Positions 43,724 to 53,400 of a DNA stretch of 64,000 nt are shown here, piece after piece. The stretch spans positions 4,092,001-4,156,000 of the forward strand of contig OX637344.1 of NCBI GenBank assembly GCA_951799405.1, written 5' to 3'. The position numbers and the translations under genes are program-made. Origin of the DNA: Agapetus fuscipes. Its lineage: Eukaryota > Arthropoda > Insecta > Trichoptera > Glossosomatidae. The notes under the pieces are model-generated. The model was not told the DNA's origin and searched no databases. It saw only the letters and a program-made list of their open reading frames with translations. Within the stretch, counting starts at the first letter, position 1, and each line of letters opens with the position of its first letter.

Positions 43724-44356
43724 TTATGTCCTTGATTTATTACAAAAATTGCATTTTTGCATTACATTTTTCTCTTCTGTGTCATTCATTACATTTAAAT
43801 TCTTACATTCATTAAATTTGAAAAATGATTTAAACTTGCTACATATTGTAGATAATTCCTCTGTATTTTTAATTTCAGATGTTGTCAGTAAAGTTGCATA
43901 TTTTTCTGACAATCCATGAATTATTATGTCCATAAGTTCTTTATCGTGCATTCTTTTATTTAATAAATTATTTTTGGATTTGACCTTTAAAATATAAATT
44001 GATACATTATCATGCCCTTGTACCATATTTAAAATTTCTAACTTAAGATTCCTTTGAAAGTCATATTTTTCAAATTGTTGTAAGAATTTGGTTTTAAAAA
44101 TTTTCCAATCAAATTCACAATTAATTGCTCTGTACCAAGTTAACGGAAAATCTGTTAAAAATATAGGCATACACTCTACCAAATAATCTAATTTTAATTT
44201 GTAGACTTTGGCTAATTCTTCTAACCTTATTACAAATTCATTTGGTTCACTTTCACCATTAAAAGATATTTTTAATTTGAGAGGATCAAAATTTATGGAC
44301 TCCATTGTGTTACTTTCTAAATCCTTTTTATTATTTATTTTTTTAGATTTCGTCAT
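43724..44356 (-). CDS. Retrotransposon Gag (capsid-like), gag-only
   Basis: 210 codons from an ATG. The central region (LKISFNGESEPNEFVIRLEE, FPLTWYRAINCEFDWKIFKT, KFLQQFEKYDFQR) has the pattern of the retrotransposon Gag capsid family. The C terminus begins a zinc knuckle (CNFCNK) but stops before the His and last Cys. No protease, RT or integrase follows within the LTRs. The gag type and lysine-type primer site suggest a Ty3/gypsy-related origin. Particle assembly and replication would need a partner's Pol. Confidence 0.85.
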   Translation of the reverse strand: MTKSKKINNKKDLESNTMESINFDPLKLKISFNGESEPNEFVIRLEELAKVYKLKLDYLVECMPIFLTDFPLTWYRAINCEFDWKIFKTKFLQQFEKYDFQRNLKLEILNMVQGHDNVSIYILKVKSKNNLLNKRMHDKELMDIIIHGLSEKYATLLTTSEIKNTEELSTICSKFKSFFKFNECKNLNVMNDTEEKNVMQKCNFCNKSRT

Positions 44357-44455
44357 TTGCTGTATATTTTCAATTTATGCAATTAAAAAAAAATCATTTC
44401 ATTGAAAATTTTTTTTTCATACAAATTAAATATAACACCATCTATATATATTTAT

Positions 44456-44642
44456 CTAAACTGATTTGAAACAAACTGGTTCATGTCCAATCTTTTTTCT
44501 TCTGGGACGTTCGATTTTTAAATCTTCATTTCTTCTGAACGTAGTGTAGGTAATTTGAATTCTCTCACCTTCAATATTTTCAAAACCGCCTTTGAAATCT
44601 TGCAATTTCTTGTTATAAATTGTATAAGTTGAGTTTTTTAAA
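44456..44642 (-). pseudogene. Short open frame upstream of gag
   Basis: About 62 codons without an ATG. Reads YNKKLQDFKGGFENIEGERI then a basic stretch RRNEDLKIERPRRKKIGHEP before the stop. It could be a remnant of an upstream or pol exon, or untranslated leader. No family recognised. Confidence 0.3.
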
Positions 44643-44803
44643 ACATTTTAAACGTGTTGATGCTTTCACAACCATAAATCTGTCCAATTTTAATTATTTC
44701 ATATATTGTATTGTTTTCAATGTCATTTGTTGAAATCGATTTTCATTTGTTTTTGTTTGTGAAAAATTTTCTTCATAGGAATTTCATTTACAGATTTTTT
44801 CTT

Positions 44804-44821
44804 TTACGTTGGGCGCCAAAA
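44804..44821 (-). promoter_or_regulatory. Lysine-tRNA-type primer binding site
   Basis: The minus strand just inside the 5' LTR reads tggcgcccaacgt, which complements the 3' end of an insect lysine tRNA as in gypsy-type elements. Confidence 0.75.
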
Positions 44822-45084
44822 TGTGAGGGTTTTTCCTCTGTCCTGCTGATTGACACAATTAATAATGTAACAGCCACTTTAATATGTTTACTTTTATTCC
44901 TTTCACAATGTATACACAATAAACCACAGCACAATAATATTAATTATTCTTAATTACACATGCTTGTGGCTCTCACGCCAGGCAAGCTTCTTTCCTCCTT
45001 TTTGTGTTCTTTTGTTTTCCTTTTTCCATTCAAATTTAAATACAATGTTCCATTCTACCAAACAAACAAACTCATCTCGTTACA
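44822..45084 (-). repeat. Gag-only element 5' LTR (263 bp)
   Basis: Identical by eye to 42801-43063. Followed by target duplication gttc (45085-45088), matching 42797-42800. Confidence 0.95.
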
Positions 45085-45225
45085 GTTCACATGCGGCATG
45101 TGCAAGCGCGAACTTGTACGTGTTTGCTTGTGAGAATGCATATAATGTGAATCTCCAATGTAACATATCTTTGCAACTTAGATTATAATAGATTATAAGG
45201 GGGATTAACAAAAATATGCTTTTTG

Positions 45226-45392
45226 ACTTTTAGGCTGGTATGAAGCTGACTACCCATACTGTAAAAGTAAGTTCAATTGTTCCAATATGACCCGTGTTTT
45301 GAGGAAAGTATACAAAAGTTGCAGGGTTAATGTTCATTTTATATTTGTATTTTAATTTATTTTGCACGTACACTTGTAGCATGTAGTGTGAG
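45226..45392 (+). mobile_element. LINE-A 3' end, old
   Basis: taggctggtatgaagctgac, cccgtgttttgaggaaa, and a decayed palindrome (cacttgtagcatgtagtg). Confidence 0.55.
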
Positions 45393-45628
45393 ACATTTAT
45401 TTTTACAGGTAAGAAAGGCGGCCCTACATTCAGTTGAAGTGGAGGTTTTCCCAGCTCCCGAGGGGGCTGGTTCTCATTTTCAAGTTGAGTAAACCTAGCC
45501 GGTATTTTATTTTGAGTTTAAAATAAACACCGAAACGGGAAATCATTTCTGACACCCTCGGTGGTAATCAAACTCGAGCTCTCAGCATGATATACAAGCA
45601 CTCTACCAACTGAACTATCAACCGGATT
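45393..45628 (-). mobile_element. SINE2, tail lost
   Basis: Minus-strand head gatagttcagttggtagagt and B box gtttgattacc; body preserved to aagaaaggcggccctac. Confidence 0.75.
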
Positions 45629-46082
45629 ACATTTTGAGCATATAAAAATAATTTCATACAATTTTTATGAAAATAAAAACGACATAAGAATGATAGCATT
45701 GGTTCTCCAATGTAATGCACAAAAAATACATTCCTTTACTCATATTAAAAACACATTACATTATTTTATCTACACATACAACACAAACAACAAAACTATA
45801 CTCATTCTTTTACTTGCATTTTCCATGCACAAAAATACACACACTTCACAAAGCTCAACACAAAGCAATAACATCACAAAGCGAATCTCACAGGCTGCAC
45901 ACAAAATGTTTAAAAACCAGAAACCTCGGATTCCTTGGCGGGATTTCCACAGAGTCACGTTGCAACCAGATGAAATGGAGTTGGAATATCATAGGGGTGG
46001 ATTTACCCCGTTTAGTTAAGGGTAGATTATAAGCACTGCCGTTTTGTGCACATTCTTGCATCGAAGTTTTGGCAAGTAGCCA

Positions 46083-46257
46083 AAATATCTGAACCCCGAG
46101 TATAAAATACAGCGTAAACTCACTTCGATTACGTAAATCGAAAATGTATGAAAACTTAATCATTCTCTAAGAGTGTCGTTGTATATTGTATATATTTTTG
46201 ATTCTCACAATCAGGGTGAGATTTACGCTATCTTTTAAACTCGGGGTACTTCTACAG
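46083..46257. mobile_element. Short inverted-repeat element with REP-S end
   Basis: Left end accccgagtataaaatacag cgtaaactcac; right end (complement) accccgagtttaaaagatag cgtaaatctcac. About 32 of 36 positions agree. The left half is a REP-S copy. This suggests REP-S sequences elsewhere are ends of a small DNA element. Superfamily unknown. Confidence 0.55.
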
Positions 46258-46447
46258 AGTAAATATCCTCGACTGCAACTTGTATGCAATGTAAATAGTT
46301 TGTTTATCCAACTAAGTGCATTTGTAGGGAAATAATATTTAATAGAATGCAATGAAATCATTGTTTATTTTAAATAAGTGCATGGTGGTTTTAGTTTTTC
46401 ATTTTTCAATAGATCTTAAATAACTTAGATTTAGGGTACTACAGGGT

Positions 46448-46935
46448 AGGTACTATATTAGGCTACATCCTCAACGACACAAAAATGCCTGTTAATCTCA
46501 AACGCAAGGTCTTTGAGTCATATTTGTTTCCAGTATCCACCTATGGCTTGGAAACAAAATGGCTCACTCAGTATAGCGCCAGCAGACTGAGGACGTGCCA
46601 AAGAGCCATTGAAAGGACGATGCTGGGAATTAGCCTCAGAGGCAGAGTTCCAAGCCATCAGATCCGTAGACGCACTGGTGTCACTGATGTCACACAGCGA
46701 GTGGCCTACTTAAAGTGGCTCTGGGCTGGCCACGTCGCAAGGCAAGACCATGGCCGAAATGGATCGTCCAGTGGCGGCCCAGGATGTCCAAGCGGGGAGC
46801 AGGAAGACTCCAATTGAGGTGGCTGGACGACATTAAGGTAACTACAGGAAGAGAATGGCTGAACACAGCAGCGAGAGGATTAAAGGAGGCCTAGGAGGTT
46901 CAGGAGTGGACTGAGAAAGTCTGAGAAAAAATAAG
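46448..46935 (+). pseudogene. LINE-C (RTE/BovB-like) RT C-terminal region
   Basis: Frame 46485-46817 encodes NLKRKVFESYLFPVSTYGLE, TCQRAIERTMLGISLRGRVP, IRRRTGVTDVTQRVAYLKW and WAGHVARQDHG, the conserved region after the polymerase domain in RTE/BovB LINEs. The frame then shifts; PSGEQEDSN is not original. Continues to ctgagaaagtctgagaaaa. Confidence 0.85.
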
Positions 46936-47091
46936 GAAGAACTCAGATTTTAAGCATGTATTTTAAGTGCAATGTAAGAACCATGTTCCATAAAAACGGC
47001 TAGATTTATCATGTTAAATCTACATCACACGGTTTTGTATAAATGTACTATAAATAAATATTAGACCTTGGATAATAAATATTAAAACTTG

Positions 47092-47398
47092 GACCGGTCC
47101 GTAGTCCGTAGTGGCAACACTTCGGACTCGTAAATGGAAGGTTGTGGATTCGGATCCCGGCGGAGCACAGAAATATACCATTTATATTTCGAATGTGCTC
47201 TTCGTTGAGTTGAAAAATTCATAAACCTTTACCAAAGACCGGTCACTGAAAGGTCCATCCAACCTTACAACAACTGGGTCTTGCTTGAGAATTGGCGCTT
47301 TCTACAGCGACGCACTTTCTACTCGCACAGGGCTCTTGAGGTGTGATACACACAAAAACAGCGCTCACCAAATAAATCATCCTAATATTATATTATTA
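47092..47398 (+). mobile_element. SINE1
   Basis: Same subfamily as 23696 (gtccgtagtccgtagtggca). Ends in an (ATT)n run. B box is gattcggatccc. Confidence 0.9.
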
Positions 47399-47404
47399 TT
47401 ATTA

Positions 47405-47706
47405 TTAGAATGATGTATTTGGTGAGCGCTATTTTAGTGTGAATCACGTTTCAAGTGCTCTCTGTGAGCTTGGTCATCGCCACGTCATCGCTATAGAAAT
47501 AACCAATTGCACCAGCAAAACCTAATTGCTGTAAAGCTAAATGGACCTTTGGCTACTGATCTTTGGTAGTTTGATAAATTCATGTAAAGTTTTCAACCTA
47601 GCGAAAGCATATTTTGAAAAAAAAAAAAATTTTCGTCGTTCTTCAAACCCAAATTCTTCCAATTTCGAGTTTGAAACATTAACTACTAGACTGCAGGCCA
47701 GTCATG
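47405..47706 (-). mobile_element. SINE1, tail to tail with the previous copy
   Basis: Minus-strand order: head ctgcagtctagtagttaatg, eroded B box, body, tail. It is clearly older than its partner at 47092-47398, with which it forms an inverted pair around a short ATT repeat. Confidence 0.8.
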
Positions 47707-48114
47707 GAATTGTACCATGGAAAATATCATAGAGATACCCCAACTAATATGAAATTTTGAAAATAAAGAGAGTGGTCTATAATATTGAAAAAAGAGTTTG
47801 TTTCTTTTTATTTAATATCGGAAAGAATTTTTATTCCAACAACACACATTTTTTACACGTCGCATTTTTCATTTTTTCGTAAAACGGTTTTTTATGTTAT
47901 GTTACAGAAATGATGATTGGCGTAGCACTTGTCGTAGCACTTTGCGGCGTAGACATTTGTGCAATCAACATTTTAACTCGTAAACAAACTTTTAATAGTT
48001 GTCATTTACCATTAGGTGCGAGTTAATATAATTTATTCAAGTTGATTCACACTGAGCGCCCTACAATTGTCTTCTACGAATACAAACCTCTACGGGTAAG
48101 GAGCTACACAGCAA
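47707..48114. other. No feature recognised
   Basis: AT-rich, unmatched; no frame with motifs. Confidence 0.3.
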
Positions 48115-48745
48115 AGAGCAGAAAGCTAGCTGTACACTGAATTTTCTTTTAAGAGCAAACAGCTCTTTGTTTAATCATTGCTTAATTTACATTGAACTGA
48201 TTAATGAGAAAATATCTCGTCATTTATTTGTCTGAAGAGCAAAAACCTAGCTCTGCGTCGAATTCTTTAAACGACAAATAACTCTCTACTGATTGACTTA
48301 TCTAAATAGCAAATAACTAGCTCTGTGATAAATTATTTAAAAAAATAAGATTAATCGCTAAAATAACTTAAAGCTATGTATTAATTAGAATGTCTAATGA
48401 ATACATAGCTTTAATGAGCAAATAGCTGTTCATCAAAGTGTCTAATGGTTAAATAGCTAGCTTGACACCTTTTTGGCTAAAGAGCAATGAGCTCTGTGAT
48501 CAACTCTATTACAGAGCAAAGAGCTAATTTTACGTTGATTTATCTAAATGGGAAAAAAGTTCTTCGTTTAATTGTCTGAAAATCAATTGTAAGGCTACGA
48601 ACTTTTCCGCTAAAGAGCAAGGACCTATTTTAAATTCAAACCGTCTAAGCCCTAGATCAGAGCTAAGAGCTAGATATACTCCAAATTGTGTAAAGGGCAA
48701 AGCTATCTGAAGAGCAGAGAGCTCTGGGTGAAGCTGATTCCCAAC
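48115..48745 (+). repeat. Degenerate tandem array, period about 34 bp
   Basis: Recurring pattern (a)gagcaaatagctagctctg followed by ttgaattgtctaa, seen at 48120, 48153, 48237, 48275, 48307, 48412, 48449, 48479, 48514, 48546, 48613, 48657, 48695 and 48716. Each unit has a self-complementary agagc...gctct core. Units are diverged, so the array is old. Confidence 0.65.
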
Positions 48746-48835
48746 AACTTCGTGTGTTGCAACAATACACCATGTTTCAGCGCTCCAGCAACCCGACAAA
48801 TTGACGTGAACTTTACACATCCACATAATGCATGC

Positions 48836-49556
48836 ATCGGTGACAGCGTAGAATGGCACAATGATAAAACGATACATGACAGAAAAACATATGACAAAAC
48901 ATCACTAGGCAAAAAACGCTTCTCACTACGTTTGACAGAAACCGAAGCCAAGTCGCGCATTGAAGAGCCGATCAGAAGAGTAACCACAGTGCTTGGAGAG
49001 CGTGCATTTGCAGTTGCTGGTCATCTGGCCTGGAACCTCCTGCCTCATCATGTGAGAGAGCTAGAGGACCATGGAAAATTCCGAAACGCAATGAAGACAA
49101 GCAAATTTTTGGCATCACATCACAAAACGGCTCTATACAGAAATCACCAACTCATCATCATCATCACTTTGATAAAACAACACAGAAAATACATCACCTT
49201 GACAAAACAACACAAGGACAGAACATCACATACCATAAACGCCACATGAAAAAAACACCACTAACAAAGTAAACATTTGTTTTGCCCATTGTGAGTCTTT
49301 GACTTAGCGTGGAGCTACTTATTTCACCTGTACAAATTAAAGCATACTATACCGTTGCCACCCCTATTTGCAGGTTAGCATAAATTGCCAGAACAGCATA
49401 AATTGCCATTTACGATGTTTTCTGTTTTGTGATGTTTTGTCATATGATGTACTTTTCTGTGATGTTTTGTCATTTGTTTTTCTGTCATGTGTCGTTCTGT
49501 CATAATATGTAGTTAAGTCATGTATCGTTTTGCCCCTGTGTCGTTCTATCGTGGAA
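48836..49556. mobile_element. Foldback element FB2
   Basis: The left arm (48836-48905 and 49169-49262) and the inverted right arm (49388-49556) are made of the same ~15-bp subrepeats as FB1 (acatgacagaaaaacat, acaaaacatcac). The loop of about 125 bp (49263-49387) has no frame. A CR1-type fragment has inserted in the left arm. Confidence 0.65.
48906..49168 (+). pseudogene. CR1-type LINE C-terminal fragment in FB2
   Basis: Encodes RRVTTVLGERAFAVAGHLAW, NLLPHHVRELEDHGKF and RNAMKTSKF, the conserved end of CR1/jockey RT proteins, and ends in an ATC repeat. Flanking atcac copies suggest a short target duplication. The 187-codon frame here is this fragment plus arm repeats. Confidence 0.7.
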
Positions 49557-49859
49557 CTGCATGAATCATACGAGGCGCATAGAACCAAAGGCAGCAATCT
49601 AAGGTTTCTTTTAGAAATAAGATAAATATATAGAACTGCAGAAAATCATTTCCATACATTTATATCTTTTTTTTAAATCCTATATTGCCGACTTTGATTT
49701 AATACGTTTAATATATTCTCACAGCTTGCAGCGTAGCACAGAAACACAAGTATAAAAGTCTACGTTCAACTCAACCACAGCGTTTTCCCAAAAAATGTAT
49801 ACAACCGTAAACGGTCCCTATGTGGCGCTGTCTCATTTCGTATACGATTTTTTGGTAAA
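49557..49859. other. No gene; REP-S at 49740-49822
   Basis: REP-S blocks caagtataaaagtctacgtt, caactcaaccacagcg and aaaaaatgtata are present. Rest unmatched. Confidence 0.35.
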
Positions 49860-50111
49860 ATATTTTGTATATTTTGGATAGGTGGTTCAACAAGTACAAA
49901 TTTTGGAGACCGTGCTTTCTGTGTTGCGGGTCCGGTGGAGTGGAACAGACTGCCACCCGGAGTGAAGAACTCCAAATCTATGGGTATATTTCGCGGAGCT
50001 CTCAAGACGCACCTTTTCAAAAAGTCTTATCCGTGATCGGAGAGGGCCCTTGAGGTGTGACACACACAAAAACGGCGCTCTCTTATCATGTGTAATTAAA
50101 AATAAATTAGC
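49860..50111 (+). pseudogene. CR1-type LINE 3' end (SINE1 tail donor family)
   Basis: Open frame to a stop at 50032-50034: GDRAFCVAGPVEWNRLPPGV then KNSKSMGIFRGALKTHLFKK SYP. The 3' UTR (cggagagggcccttgaggtg, cacacacaaaaacggcgctc, aataaattagcctgatat) matches the SINE1 tail. Confidence 0.85.
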
Positions 50112-50770
50112 CTGATATATAAATATATATATATCTCAGGTAGTTTCAGTTCCGTGTAATTTTGAAGTCAGTCCGTTGGTTTCGAATTGGAGGGATCTTA
50201 ATGAGCGTAGAGTTGGTTTGGGCTCCATGTTCCCTCACTCGGCGGCTGCAAATGCTCACTTTGGTTTCGCACTCATTGCGCCACAAACGATAAATTAGAT
50301 CAGGTTGGAGCTCGTTAGAATATCTCGGGAAATATCACAATTCCCATACATGCGGTGCACGTGTGTACACACGCTAGTTAAAGGCAATACGAGTAATCAA
50401 CTCAACGCTTTGAACATGAAAACTTTCTGCACTACATCACTCTGAAACCATAAAACTAAGCTGCACATATGAAACAACTGTCATGTTATTATAAAAATAA
50501 AAACATGAATACAAACTAAAAAGATTGCCGTGAAGTTAGTGCATGATGACTAAAATGAAGTTGGGGTGGTCGTTAGCCCAAGGACTACGGAAACAGTCGT
50601 GCTCTTTCGGCACAACCGAGCTCTCCCGAAGGCGTGTTCCCATTCCACCACGCAAAATGAATGTTCACTCACACATGCACACGGAAGTATTGCAGATGAG
50701 TGAACCTAGCTGAAAACCAACTGTTATCAAATAGCTATATACTGGCACACAAGCAATTTAATGCACATAC
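50112..50770. other. No gene; SINE2 tail stub at 50455 and repeat at 50590-50710
   Basis: The minus strand of 50625-50690 (tgcatgtgtgagtgaacatt, gtggaatgggaacacgcct) matches 53020-53078, an unclassified dispersed sequence. Confidence 0.4.
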
Positions 50771-50778
50771 GCAGTTAT

Positions 50779-52773
50779 CTATAATCTATAATCTAAGTTG
50801 CAAAGATATATTCATTTAAAGCTCTCAGATGTATGCCCACAAACCAACAAGTGTAGTTCGCGCTTACAAATGCTGAATGTGTACCTACAAATAAAATCCA
50901 AACCTCAAATGAACATAAGCCCCACAACTTTTGCCGACCTTCCCTGAAACAGGGGTGACATTGGCAAAGTGAACCATTTTTTACAGTATGGGTGGTCAGC
51001 CTCATACCAACCTATAAGTCAAGGAATATGAATAATAAATTACATTTAAATATAAAAAAGAACAAAACCTTACAAAGAAATCTATACAAAAAAAGTCAAA
51101 AATTTCCTATGCAAAAAATGTAGCAAATGAATACACCAACATTAGAAATCAACATTGCAGATTAGCCGCCACTTCTTCCTGTCCTTGCATACTTCTTTCA
51201 TTTCATCCAGAGTCATAACCTTTTTCATACAAGTCCTCCTTTTATTATGACTCTGGATATCCCATTCATTCGCTATTTCAGAGATTTGATCCTTCCATAC
51301 TTTTCTCGGTCTTCCTCTACCACGACATCCATCTATTCTAGCAACATATACTTTCTTCGTCAATCTTTCATCACTCATTCTCTCCAAGTGCCCGAACCAT
51401 CTTAACATACTTCTTTTAATCTTCACTTTCACACTTTCCCTTACACCACATTCTTCTCTTACAAAATCATTCCTCACCCTGTCACTTCGTTTTTTCCCAA
51501 TCATACTTCTTAGATAGTCCATTTCTACTGTATGGACTTTACTAATTTCCCTTTCACTCACCGTCCAGGCTTCACTTCCATACATCAAGGTTGGCACTAG
51601 TATACCACCGTGCACCGCCAATCTAACATTTTTTGAGAGATTTTGGTTCCTGGCGATGCAAGCGGTCGCACCCAGTACACACCTGCCTTTCATTATTCTT
51701 CTTTCAAATTCACCGGCCATTCTTCCATCTTTTTCAAACTTACATCCCAAATATACAAACTCATTTACAACATCAACATTCATTCCATTAATTTTAAATT
51801 CATAATTCATATTTTCATCATCTCTTTCAAAAATCAAAACTTTCGTCTTTCTTGCATTCAACTTCAAATTATTACCTTTCAAAGCTTCGTTCAATCTAGA
51901 GAGCATCATTTGCAATTCCACTGCTGAATCAGATACAAGGACTGCATCATCCGCATACAGTAGAACGCTTACTTTGCTCTCTCCTATCATTAATCCACAA
52001 TCATCAAGTCTAGCATCTCGAACACACTTGTCCATGACTATGTTAAATAGCCATGGGCTCATCACACATCCTTGCCTTACACCCTTAAAAACTTCAAACC
52101 ATTCACTATACTCACCATCAATACGAATGCAGGCCATACTATTCTCATAGTTCGCATGCACCGCATTGAGTAGAGCTCCATTCACTCCGTATGCTTTCAA
52201 AACATCCCACAACATACCTCTGTCCACTGAGTCAAAAGCCTTTTCCAGATCCACAAAGGCCGTGAATAGTTTCCCCCTCACCGACAATTGTTTTTCAACA
52301 AGTTGTCGTAGAGTGAAAATCTGATCAACACAGCCTCTACCGGCCATAAAGCCGGACTGTATATCGGAAACCCTTTTGCTAGTAGTCAGAATCACATTTT
52401 TTATAATCACCTTACAGAAGACTTTTCCTGGTATACTGAGTAGACTGATTGGTCTGAAGTTCTGACAGTCTTTTTTGTCCCCTTTACCTTTGTAAATGGG
52501 AACAATGACTGCCTTCCTCCAATCCATCGGTACTACTCCTGCATTCACACAAAGCTTACATAATTCAAACATCCAATCTATCACACATTCACCTCCTGCT
52601 TTCAACATTTCACCATTTATACCATCAAACCCAGCAGACTTCCCATTCTTCAGACGTGAAATAGACACTTTCATTTCTTCTTTCAAAATCTTCAATTCAT
52701 TCTCTTCATCTGTCTGTTCATAAATTCTTCTTTCACCCTGGCCAAAAATTTCTTGAAAATAGTTTTTCCATCT
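50779..52773 (-). pseudogene. LINE-A, longest copy (reverse transcriptase and 3' UTR)
   Basis: The 517-codon frame (52695-51142) plus about 25 further open codons upstream to 52773 lacks an original start. RT begins at SRLKNGKSAGFDGINGEMLK, with SLLSIPGKVFCKVI, AFVDLEKAFDSVDRG (motif A), GVRQGCVMSPWLFNIV (motif B) and LLYADDAVLVS (catalytic). It ends RGRGRPRKVWKDQISEIANE and KDRKKWRLICNVDF. The endonuclease is missing by 5' truncation. Flanked by target duplication cagttat (50772-50778 and 52774-52780). The frame is uninterrupted, so it is fairly young. RTE/L1-like clade assignment is inferred. Confidence 0.9.
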
Positions 52774-52857
52774 CAGTTATGAGTGTTGAAAATTGATAAA
52801 TAAGACAGCTGGATTACATTTAATGAAAAGTTTTATTTATTTAATTTCTATATAAAT

Positions 52858-53008
52858 GACTCTTGAAAATGACGACAGTCGAAAGTACTGGAGGATAAAA
52901 TAACAAATTACTATTAAAAAAAGAAAAATACTTACGTTTTATAAGAAATTCAATAGATGAAGATGAATTTTCACTAAGTAAATGCACAAACCTTTATAAG
53001 TTAAAGGT
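52858..53008 (+). repeat. REP-P copy
   Basis: cttgaaaatgacgacagtcg to cacaaacctttataagttaa; fuller than most copies. Confidence 0.5.
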
Positions 53009-53014
53009 ATTTCG

Positions 53015-53400
53015 TTTCGGTGCATGTGTGAGTGAACATTCGTTTTGCGTTGTGGAATGGGAACACGCCTCCCGAAGCTGCGTGCTGTCTGAGCTTGGAC
53101 ACAGCAGTCTTGAACGAGATGTAAGCGCGGTAAGCAAAGTTGGCGGCACTGTAAACGTGACACGTGGTTGTGCCAGGTAAGTGGCAGATCAATGGAGCTT
53201 CCACCCTTCTCCGTGAATTTCCTGCCATCAAAGGTACCCGCCTTGTGTACCGGAGCCTGGTGCAGAGGAGCTTCCACCCTGGGGTTCTATCTGTAGAGGA
53301 GAGGAGAGGAGCCTCGTGGACTGCCACTTTCGGGGACGGAGCTCCGAGCCGAGATCATCGCCTCCCGAGCTTTGTTTAAGCTCGCCTTGTCGCCATAATT
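53015..53400. other. GC-richer unclassified block
   Basis: Overlapping frames on both strands and an exact CAG|GTAAGT donor-like site at 53173-53181. The first 60 bp is repeated at 50625-50690, arguing for a dispersed element rather than a host exon. Confidence 0.35.

Larger units (their letters stand above)
42656..45196 (+). mobile_element. LINE-A 3' end split by an LTR element
   Basis: 42656-42800 and 45085-45196 are the two halves. Removing the LTR element and one copy of gttc restores the family sequence ttgtaggttcacatgcggca. Confidence 0.9.

Noticed and set aside
45690..46032. Two ~105-codon overlapping plus-strand frames
   Set aside because: Low-complexity, AT-rich codons in two frames at once and no motif.
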